From JAQVQN01 sp964428885 (GTDB lineage: Bacteria > Verrucomicrobiota > Kiritimatiellia > RFP12 > UBA1067), in NCBI GenBank assembly GCA_964428885.1, contig CAYRZP010000063.1:1-12961 (forward strand): DNA of 12,961 bases, given 5' to 3'. Position numbers and translations under genes: made by a program. Shown here in pieces: positions 6,395 through 11,978 of this stretch. Numbering within the stretch: position 1 is the first letter of the stretch; every line of letters starts with the position of its first letter. The notes beneath the pieces were generated by a model that did no database searches, had not been told where the DNA came from, and saw only the letters and a program-made list of their open reading frames with translations.

Positions 6395-6826
6395 ATGACG
6401 AAGACGTTTGTACCTAAAGACCCTGGCGTTGCCCGCGGCTGGCATCTGGTGGATGCGGCCGACAAGCCGCTGGGGCGTCTGGCGGTAAACATCGCCAACA
6501 CACTACGCGGCAAAAACCGTCGGGATTTCGACCCCAGCGTTGATATGGGGGATTTCGTGATTGTGGTCAATGCCGAAAAAGTCCGGCTGACCGGGCGCAA
6601 GCTGGAACAGAAAGAGTACCAGCGATATTCCGGTTGGCGCGGGGGGCTGAAGCGGTTCACCGCCAAGACCATGCTGGATAAGCATCCGGACAGGGTCATA
6701 ATGGAGGCTGTCTGGGGCATGCTGCCCAAGAACAACATCAGCCGCAAGATGATGACGCGCGTCAAGGTGTACCGCGGTTCTGAGCATCCGCACGCGGCTC
6801 AGATGCCGGTCGTGGCGGCTTTTTAA
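6395..6826 (+). CDS. rplM: 50S ribosomal protein L13 (uL13)
   Basis: An early-assembly protein of the large ribosomal subunit, 143 residues. Diagnostic stretches in order are WHLVDAADKPLGRLAVNIAN (start of the fold), GDFVIVVNAEKVRLTGRK (core), ERRVIMEAV-like DRVIMEAVWGMLPKN, and the C-terminal YRGSEHPHAAQMP. I chose the ATG at 6395: the protein then begins MTKTFVPKD as in relatives, and a purine-rich AGAAGAG lies about nine bases upstream. An in-frame TTG at 6371 overlaps the GGAG and would only add leader residues. It is the first gene of the conserved rplM-rpsI pair, 42 bases before rpsI. Confidence 0.97.
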   Translation: MTKTFVPKDPGVARGWHLVDAADKPLGRLAVNIANTLRGKNRRDFDPSVDMGDFVIVVNAEKVRLTGRKLEQKEYQRYSGWRGGLKRFTAKTMLDKHPDRVIMEAVWGMLPKNNISRKMMTRVKVYRGSEHPHAAQMPVVAAF

Positions 6827-6833
6827 AGATGCG

Positions 6834-6849
6834 CCCCGCAAAGCCGGGG
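6834..6849 (+). other. Small hairpin in the rplM-rpsI spacer
   Basis: CCCCG (6834-6838) pairs with CGGGG (6845-6849) around a 6-base loop, ending nine bases before the rpsI AGGA. With no U-run it is not a terminator. It may modulate rpsI translation or mark a processing point; this is inference. Confidence 0.35.
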
Positions 6850-6868
6850 TAGCGAATGAGGAAACAAG

Positions 6869-7261
6869 ATGACAAAAGAGATCGCAGCTGGCACAGGCCG
6901 AAGGAAAACCGCCGTGGCGCGGGTGCGTCTGGTCCATGGTGAAGGCAAGTGGCTGGTGAACAACGTGGAGATTGAGAAGTACATCACTAGCGAGGCCTTG
7001 CGCCAGTATCTCGAACAGCCGCTGGTGATGACCGGCACGGCCGGCAAGTTCGATGTGCTTGTCTCCGCCAAGGGCGGCGGAATAAGCGGCCAGTCAGGCG
7101 CCATACGCCACGGTCTGGCGCGCGCGCTGGTGGCCTCGGACGCCAACCTGCGGGAGGTGCTGAAAAAGGCGGGGTGCCTTACGCGCGATTCGCGCATGAA
7201 GGAACGCAAGAAGCCGGGACAACCCGGTGCCCGCAAGCGCTTCCAGTTCTCGAAGCGCTAG
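6869..7261 (+). CDS. rpsI: 30S ribosomal protein S9 (uS9)
   Basis: A small-subunit protein whose C-terminal tail reaches the P-site tRNA; 130 residues, the normal bacterial length. The family hallmarks are GTGRRKTAVARVRL near the N-terminus, the glycine-rich GGGISGQSGAIRHGLARAL, and the strictly conserved basic end ARKRFQFSKR. The start is fixed by TGAGGA at 6857-6862, six bases before the ATG. It is co-transcribed with rplM, and an intrinsic terminator follows 31 bases after the stop. Confidence 0.98.
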   Translation: MTKEIAAGTGRRKTAVARVRLVHGEGKWLVNNVEIEKYITSEALRQYLEQPLVMTGTAGKFDVLVSAKGGGISGQSGAIRHGLARALVASDANLREVLKKAGCLTRDSRMKERKKPGQPGARKRFQFSKR

Positions 7262-7292
7262 TCGTGTCTCTGTCACGCAGCATTTCGTATTT

Positions 7293-7328
7293 GCGGGCGC
7301 CTCTCGCGGGTGTCCGCATTTTGTTTTA
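7293..7328 (+). terminator. Intrinsic terminator after rpsI
   Basis: GCGGGCGCC (7293-7301) pairs over 9 bp, with two G-U pairs, to GGTGTCCGC (7309-7317), leaving a 7-base loop. ATTTTGTTTT follows. It lies 14 bases before the helicase ATG, so the T-run abuts the helicase ribosome-binding site and some read-through into the helicase is possible. Confidence 0.72.
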
Positions 7329-7342
7329 TATGGAAGGATCAC

Positions 7343-9460
7343 ATGCCAATTGGACTTATTAAGAAAATCGCGAAAAGATTGATCGGCAAGGCCGCAGGCA
7401 AGGAGGCGGAAGACTCCAAAGGCGTCCGTGCGGGAGGACGCGCCGCGTCCGACGGCGCTAAACAGCGCCGTGAAGGCAGAGGCACAGGAGGGCCGCGGCG
7501 CGGCGTCGGCGGCTCTCAAGACAACGTGCAGCAACGTCGGAATGACAAGCGTACCAGCAATGCTCCGCGCCGTGACGGCGCGGCGCGGCCGAAAAACGGC
7601 GGGGCCGCCCAACGGGGCGGCGATGGCAGGCGTCCTGCGTCGGCCGTACAACGGGGCGGCGATGGCAGGCGTTCTGCGCCGGACGGACTACAACACCCAG
7701 CGCCGACCGGGCGCCCTGTGGCCCGTCCGCCTTCGCAAGACCGGCGCGGCCGCAGGCCTGCCGATCAGCGCGGCGGCCCGGTCAGCGCGGGACAGCCGAC
7801 CGCGCCCGGCGCCCACCGCCCTGGCGGCGCGGTTCCGGAGGAAGAACTCGCGAAACGCCGTATTGAGCATCAGGCCTGGTCGCTTGAACAGTATGCTGTC
7901 GAGCCTGCCGAAGGCAAGATGCGTTTCCATGATCTGGATTTGCCGCCGGAGGTCATGCACGCGGTCGCGGATTTGGGGTTCAGCTATTGCACGCCGATAC
8001 AGGCCATGAGCCTTGAGCACGCGCTGGCAGGCAAAAACATAGCGGGCCGGGCGCAGACCGGCACCGGCAAGACCGCCGCGTTCCTGATCGCCATCCTGAC
8101 CCGCTATCTGCGCAGCCCGGAGGCGCGCCAGGCCAAGGGCGGCGCGCCGCGCGCGCTGGTGATAGCGCCCACGCGTGAGCTGGTCATACAGATATGCAAG
8201 GACGCCGCCGCGGTCGGCAAGTATTGCGGATTGCGCTCGCTGGCGGTGTACGGGGGCATGGATTATGACCGGCAGAAGCGCGAGGTGACGGACGCTCCCG
8301 TCGACCTGCTGGTGGCCACGCCTGGACGCCTGCTTGATTTTGTGCGCTCGCGAGTGGTCGACCTCTCCAAGGTGGACACCTTGGTGATTGACGAGGCCGA
8401 CCGTATGCTCGACATGGGCTTCATACCGGACGTGCGTTCGATTATCCGCAGGCTGCCGCCCAAAGAAAAACGCTGCACCATGCTTTACAGCGCGACTTTG
8501 AGCGAGGATGTGATGCGGCTGGCGTCCCAGTGGATGGAGGCGCCGGTGCGGGTGGAAGTAGAGCCTGAGAGCGTGGCCACCAAAAGCGTCAAACAGATCG
8601 TCTATGTGGTGACATCGGAAGAAAAGTTCACTGTGCTCTACAACCATATCCAGAGTTTTCCGGATTCGAGGATGCTGATTTTCTGCAACCGTCGCAGCAC
8701 CACCGAGGATGTCGCCGACAGTCTGACGCGGCGCGGCATTCGCTGCGAGATGTTAAGCGGCGACGTGAACCAGAACCGCCGTCTGCGTGTGCTCGAGGAT
8801 TTCCGGTCCGGCAAAGTCCGGATCGTCGTGGCCACGGATGTGGCCGGGCGCGGACTGCATGTGGATGATATCGGGTTTGTCGTCAATTTCGACTTCCCTT
8901 ATGAGCCTGAGGATTATGTGCACCGGATCGGACGCACCGGGCGCGCCGGCGCGAGCGGCACGGCGATCTCTTTTGCCGACGAGGATGAGTCGTTCATCAT
9001 TCCCGAGATCGAGAAGTTTATCAACGAGGAGTTGAAGTGTACTGTGTTACAGGGTGACGATCCTTTGCTGGCTAAACTGCCGCCGCGTAACTCCAAGCGA
9101 GACCTCAACATGCTGCAGCCGCAGCGCGGCGGGCAAGTGCAGGATCCCTGCGGCCATAACGTTCCTGCGGACGCGAAGGCGGATGATGCCGCATGCGCGA
9201 AAACGGATGGCTCCGACGTAGCGAAAGCGAAAGTCCAGCACGAAGACGGCGCCGCTCTTCCGGCGGCCAGATTGATTTCGCGTCCGGCCGAGACTTCAGA
9301 CCGGCGCAAGACGGGCGCCGCGCGTCCGGACAGTCCATTCAGTCATAGGCGTGATCCGGCGCCGCTTGTGCCGCCTTCAGTGGTGCGTCCCGGCGGTGTC
9401 GGTCGTCCGCCTAAATACTCAGCTGAATGGGTTCCCGGCCAAGGCTCTTCACCAGACTGA
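7343..9460 (+). CDS. DEAD-box ATP-dependent RNA helicase, RhlB-like, with disordered tails
   Basis: An RNA-unwinding ATPase of 705 residues. The core (about 194-565) has every motif: Q motif GFSYCTPIQ (212-220), motif I AQTGTGKT (237-244), Ia PTRELVIQ, II DEAD (350-353), III SAT (383-385), IV LIFCNRR, V ATDVAGRGLHV (497-507) and VI HRIGRTGRAG (527-536). GDVNQNRRLRVLEDF and YEPEDYVHRIGRTGRAGASG resemble E. coli RhlB, a degradosome and ribosome-maturation helicase. Residues 1-17 form a likely cationic amphipathic helix. Residues 20-165 are low-complexity, rich in Arg, Gly, Asp and Pro, with a 13-residue tandem repeat; residues 566-705 form a second disordered tail. AAGGA at 7334-7338, four bases before the ATG, fixes the start; the upstream in-frame GTG at 7310 lies inside the rpsI terminator. 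A general DEAD-box name such as RhlE or DeaD is also possible. Confidence 0.93.
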   Translation: MPIGLIKKIAKRLIGKAAGKEAEDSKGVRAGGRAASDGAKQRREGRGTGGPRRGVGGSQDNVQQRRNDKRTSNAPRRDGAARPKNGGAAQRGGDGRRPASAVQRGGDGRRSAPDGLQHPAPTGRPVARPPSQDRRGRRPADQRGGPVSAGQPTAPGAHRPGGAVPEEELAKRRIEHQAWSLEQYAVEPAEGKMRFHDLDLPPEVMHAVADLGFSYCTPIQAMSLEHALAGKNIAGRAQTGTGKTAAFLIAILTRYLRSPEARQAKGGAPRALVIAPTRELVIQICKDAAAVGKYCGLRSLAVYGGMDYDRQKREVTDAPVDLLVATPGRLLDFVRSRVVDLSKVDTLVIDEADRMLDMGFIPDVRSIIRRLPPKEKRCTMLYSATLSEDVMRLASQWMEAPVRVEVEPESVATKSVKQIVYVVTSEEKFTVLYNHIQSFPDSRMLIFCNRRSTTEDVADSLTRRGIRCEMLSGDVNQNRRLRVLEDFRSGKVRIVVATDVAGRGLHVDDIGFVVNFDFPYEPEDYVHRIGRTGRAGASGTAISFADEDESFIIPEIEKFINEELKCTVLQGDDPLLAKLPPRNSKRDLNMLQPQRGGQVQDPCGHNVPADAKADDAACAKTDGSDVAKAKVQHEDGAALPAARLISRPAETSDRRKTGAARPDSPFSHRRDPAPLVPPSVVRPGGVGRPPKYSAEWVPGQGSSPD
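7610..7687 (+). repeat. Tandem 39-bp repeat, two units, in the helicase N-terminal tail
   Basis: Units 7610-7648 and 7649-7687 are identical over their first 24 bases (starting CAACGGGGCGGCGATGG) and differ at five or fewer sites afterwards. They encode QRGGDGRRPASAV and QRGGDGRRSAPDG, keeping the frame. The RGG-type content is that of an RNA-binding disordered segment. Such repeats arise by slippage and may vary in copy number between strains. Confidence 0.85.
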
Positions 9461-9495
9461 CGCGAGCATAAATCTTTTCTAAAAGGAGGTGCCTC

Positions 9496-10017
9496 ATGAA
9501 ACTTTGTCATGCTGCGGTTGTCGCGGCGGCAGCGCTGGCCGTTACGGCCAAAGCGCAAATGGTCAGTGTTGTCCAGATCACAGACATGCGCGGGGATGTC
9601 GGTTATCAGGTGCTGGATCGCGACCAGTATAATGCTGTGCTCCAGAATATAAAGGAAGAGACCGCCGCATATGCGGCGGTGATGGCGGAGAGCAAGAAGG
9701 AGTGGGACGCGAACAAAGATAACAAGCTGCCGTTTCAAGGCAAACGCGTCAAACCCCGCACGGCCAAAAAAATGCCACCTGACTTCAATGATAGAGAAAA
9801 AGCGGAAAAGCGAAGGGCCCAACTTGAGGAGCGCTACAAAGCCAAACAGTCGGACGAGAAGGAAAAGGCGTCCAACAAGCTGAAGATGTCCAAGCTCAAG
9901 GAGTCGGATCGGGCCAAGGAGGATGAGCGTTCCAAGGCTTATGACGATTGCTACAACCTGATCGTAAAGAAGATGGGCGAGAAACTGGGACGGCCGGTGC
10001 CTTCTTTCGGTTTTTGA
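9496..10017 (+). CDS. Exported, highly charged protein of unknown function
   Basis: I do not recognise this 173-residue protein. It begins with a clear Sec signal peptide: MKL, a hydrophobic Ala/Val stretch (about 5-17) and a likely cleavage after AKA (residue 20) before QMVSVV. There is no lipobox Cys at the cleavage site. The first mature part (about 21-60) contains VVQITDMRGDVGYQVLDRDQY and could form a short beta-rich fold. From about 60 to 155 it is dominated by Lys, Glu, Asp and Arg in helix-friendly order, likely a long helix or coiled coil. It ends GRPVPSFGF. A perfect AAGGAGGT at 9483-9490, five bases before the ATG, implies strong translation. It lies 35 bases after the helicase, so it may share that transcript, and 64 bases before hisD. 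The place of action would be periplasm or cell envelope. Confidence 0.82.
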   Translation: MKLCHAAVVAAAALAVTAKAQMVSVVQITDMRGDVGYQVLDRDQYNAVLQNIKEETAAYAAVMAESKKEWDANKDNKLPFQGKRVKPRTAKKMPPDFNDREKAEKRRAQLEERYKAKQSDEKEKASNKLKMSKLKESDRAKEDERSKAYDDCYNLIVKKMGEKLGRPVPSFGF

Positions 10018-10051
10018 GGCTGTCGGGCTCAAGTAATAGAGAAAAAGGGCG

Positions 10052-10067
10052 GGCACTGACTTGTGCC
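10052..10067 (+). other. Small hairpin in front of hisD
   Basis: GGCAC (10052-10056) pairs with GTGCC (10063-10067) around TGACTT, 14 bases before the hisD ATG. The spacer 10018-10081 has no clear promoter and no T-run terminator. The hairpin might influence hisD translation, since no strong Shine-Dalgarno is present there. The evidence is limited. Confidence 0.3.
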
Positions 10068-10081
10068 GGGGCTGACAAACG

Positions 10082-11380
10082 ATGGCGGTTCTAATCAAGA
10101 GATGGTCGATGCGGTCCAAGGCACCGTATGTGGAGGCTTTTTTGCGGCGCCCGGCGTTTCTGCCTGAGGCCGAGAACGCGGCGCGCGAGATTCTGGCCGA
10201 CATCAGGATGCGCGGCGACCGGGCGGTGCTGGATGCGGCCTTGCGTTTTGACGGGGCGGCGTTGGATGCCGCGGAAATGCTGGTGCCTGAAGCTGAGCTT
10301 GAGGCTGCGGCGCACGAGGTTCCGGCGCGCGTGAAGCGCGCAGTCAGGGAAGCGCGGGCCCGCGTCGAGCGTTTCGCGAAGGCTGGACTGCGCAGCCCTT
10401 GGAAGATGCGTACGCCGCGCGGCGGCCGGACCGGCGAGTTCTATTCGCCATTGGCACGCGTCGGCGTCTATGTCCCCGGCGGCACGGCCCCGCTGGTCTC
10501 GACGGTGCTGATGACGGTGACGCTCGCCAAAGTGGCCGGGGTCAGGGAGATCGTGGCCTGCACGCCGTGCGGCAGCGACAAGACCGTCAGCCCGGTTTTG
10601 CGTTACGCCCTGCGCGCGGCGGGCGCCACCGAAGTTTACAGGGTGGGCGGCATCCAGGCCATCGGCATGATGGCTTTCGGCACGGCTACCGTCAAGCCGG
10701 TGCTGAAGGTTGTCGGTCCGGGCAACGCCTATGTCACGGCGGCGAAACGTCAGGTCTACGGTTTTGTGGGGATTGACCAGGTGGCCGGCCCCAGCGAGAT
10801 CGCGGTGCTGGCGGATGACTCGGCCGACCCGGCGTGGGTGGCGGCCGACATGCTTTCGCAGGCTGAGCACGGCAGCGGCTATGAGAAGGCGCTGCTGGTG
10901 ACGGACTCTAAGGTGTTGGCCGAAGCTGTGCGCGCGGAGATCGCGCGCCAGACTCCGTCGCTTTCACGCGCCGACATGATCGGCCGGGTGGTCGGCAACG
11001 GCGGCATCCTGCTGGCGGTGGTGCCTGATATCGGGCAGGGCATGGAGCTGGTCAACCGTTTCGCGCCGGAACATTTGGAGATCATGGCGCGCGGCGCGCG
11101 CGCTCTGATGAAGCAGGTGCGGACGGCCGGCGCGGTGTTTTTGGGACCGTGGACGCCTGAGGCGGCCGGCGATTTCGTGGCCGGCCCGAGTCATGTGCTG
11201 CCGACAGGGGGCGCGGCGCGCATGTTCAGCGGGCTTACCGCCGACGATTTCCGGGTGCGCCACAGTTTTGTGGAGTTCACGCGCGAAGATTTGGCTGGAA
11301 CCCGCTCGACCATAGAGACATTCGCGGCGGTCGAAGGGCTGGACGCCCACGGCAGATCCGCCGCAACGCGTTTCGAGTGA
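10082..11380 (+). CDS. hisD: Histidinol dehydrogenase
   Basis: Catalyses the last two steps of histidine synthesis, oxidising L-histidinol to histidine with two NAD+; a zinc enzyme, cytoplasmic and dimeric. The 432 residues match the usual length. Visible landmarks are YVPGGTAPLVSTVLM (130-144), VVGPGNAYVTAAKRQVYG (210-227), DQVAGPSEIAVLAD (232-245), LSQAEHG with zinc ligands Gln260 and His263, FAPEHLEIM with the catalytic pair Glu330-His331, AGDF with Asp364, and GLDAHG with His423. All catalytic and zinc residues are therefore kept. The ATG at 10082 gives MAVLIKRWS, comparable to the IIDWNS start of E. coli HisD, but the ribosome site is weak. No other his gene is in the window. It converges on secG with 11 bases between the stops and no clear terminator. 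Confidence 0.97.
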   Translation: MAVLIKRWSMRSKAPYVEAFLRRPAFLPEAENAAREILADIRMRGDRAVLDAALRFDGAALDAAEMLVPEAELEAAAHEVPARVKRAVREARARVERFAKAGLRSPWKMRTPRGGRTGEFYSPLARVGVYVPGGTAPLVSTVLMTVTLAKVAGVREIVACTPCGSDKTVSPVLRYALRAAGATEVYRVGGIQAIGMMAFGTATVKPVLKVVGPGNAYVTAAKRQVYGFVGIDQVAGPSEIAVLADDSADPAWVAADMLSQAEHGSGYEKALLVTDSKVLAEAVRAEIARQTPSLSRADMIGRVVGNGGILLAVVPDIGQGMELVNRFAPEHLEIMARGARALMKQVRTAGAVFLGPWTPEAAGDFVAGPSHVLPTGGAARMFSGLTADDFRVRHSFVEFTREDLAGTRSTIETFAAVEGLDAHGRSAATRFE

Positions 11381-11391
11381 CGTCGGGCGGT

Positions 11392-11742
11392 TCAGGGTGC
11401 GGGCGGCGGCACGGCCGGGGCCGCTGGAGCGGCTGGCGCCGAGAAGGGCAGGGCCTGTTCCGCCGCCGGCGGGGCGGTCTTGACGCCTTCCATCACCGAA
11501 GTGCCCGCCCTTGACGTCAGGCGCGAGAGTATGAGCGTGTTCAGCAGGAACACAGCCCCCAGAATGATTGTGGACTTGGTGAGGACATTGCCCATCTGGG
11601 CGCCGAAAAGCGCCTCGCCCATGCCGCCGCCGATGCTGACGCCCAAGCCGCCCTCTTTAGGCTTCTGCAACAGGATCACCCCTGCCAGAAGGAAGCACAC
11701 GATCATTTCCAGCGCGAACAAAAAACCGATCAGAATCTGCAT
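11392..11742 (-). CDS. secG: Preprotein translocase subunit SecG
   Basis: A small accessory subunit of the SecYEG channel in the inner membrane that assists SecA-driven export; 116 residues. Two transmembrane segments are visible, about 3-25 (ILIGFLFALEMIVCFLLAGV) and about 57-78 (ILGAVFLLNTLIL). The conserved cytoplasmic loop LLQKPKEGGLGVSIGGGMGEALFG lies between them. The tail after residue 85 is a low-complexity Ala/Pro stretch (SAPAAPAAPAVPPPAP), common in SecG of GC-rich bacteria. I chose ATG 11740-11742: GGAG lies seven bases upstream, and MQILIGFLFAL begins right at the first membrane helix. An in-frame upstream ATG at 11769 would add nine polar residues and is less likely. Confidence 0.94.
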   Translation of the reverse strand: MQILIGFLFALEMIVCFLLAGVILLQKPKEGGLGVSIGGGMGEALFGAQMGNVLTKSTIILGAVFLLNTLILSRLTSRAGTSVMEGVKTAPPAAEQALPFSAPAAPAAPAVPPPAP

Positions 11743-11796
11743 TGCGAATCTCCGCTGCCACAATGGCAAACCTTGTCCACTAAGTCAAAAACATAA

Positions 11797-11826
11797 TTTA
11801 TAGCAAAATGACCGCCATGATTGCAA
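11797..11826 (-). promoter_or_regulatory. Likely secG promoter
   Basis: Read on the minus strand, TTGCAA (-35, 11826-11821) is followed after 18 bases by TATAAA (-10, 11802-11797). TGC directly before the latter makes an extended -10. Transcription would start near 11790, giving a leader of about 48 bases. That leader contains a small TGCCA/TGGCA hairpin at 11756-11768, just before the GGAG. Confidence 0.6.
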
Positions 11827-11865
11827 CTCGAAAGGCGATAAAAAACGGGGTGCGCGGCCAAGTCG

Positions 11866-11895
11866 TTGGCTTTATGATCCGGTTCAATTTAAAAT
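11866..11895 (+). promoter_or_regulatory. Likely promoter of the S1-domain gene
   Basis: TTGGCT (-35, 11866-11871) lies 18 bases before TAAAAT (-10, 11890-11895). Start of transcription would be near 11902, giving a leader of about 77 bases with two hairpins. It is divergent from the secG promoter, with about 40 bases between the two -35 boxes. Confidence 0.55.
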
Positions 11896-11906
11896 GTATG
11901 TTTAAG

Positions 11907-11920
11907 CGTTTTGCAAAACG
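11907..11920. promoter_or_regulatory. 14-bp perfect palindrome at the transcription start of the S1 gene
   Basis: CGTTTTGCAAAACG is a perfect inverted repeat with no spacer, 11 bases downstream of the -10 box. Its position suits a repressor operator. As RNA it would make only a weak hairpin. No regulator can be named. Confidence 0.45.
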
Positions 11921-11930
11921 TTACGGATTG

Positions 11931-11969
11931 CCTTAGGGGTTAAGGATGGCGTATGCTAATGCCTTTTTT
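11931..11969 (+). promoter_or_regulatory. Two-hairpin leader with U6 tract: candidate attenuator of the S1 gene
   Basis: The first hairpin is CCTTA/TAAGG (11931-11935/11941-11945) with loop GGGGT. The second is GGCGT/ATGCC (11948-11952/11959-11963) with a 6-base loop, followed by TTTTTT (11964-11969). That tract runs straight into the GGAG ribosome site at 11970-11973. The second stem plus U6 looks like a weak intrinsic terminator and could also hide or expose the ribosome site. Both stems are only 5 bp, so this is tentative. Confidence 0.38.
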
Positions 11970-11978
11970 GGAGTTGAA

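Noticed and set aside
7688..8647. 319-codon minus-strand frame
   Set aside because: Antisense to the DEAD-box helicase core; a codon-bias shadow.
9343..10203. 286-codon minus-strand frame with hydrophobic stretches
   Set aside because: It covers the ends of three plus-strand genes and one spacer. The hydrophobic stretch is the antisense of Lys/Glu codons in the charged exported protein. The good Shine-Dalgarno and signal peptide favour the plus strand.
10091..10870. 259-codon minus-strand frame
   Set aside because: Antisense to hisD, which retains all catalytic residues.
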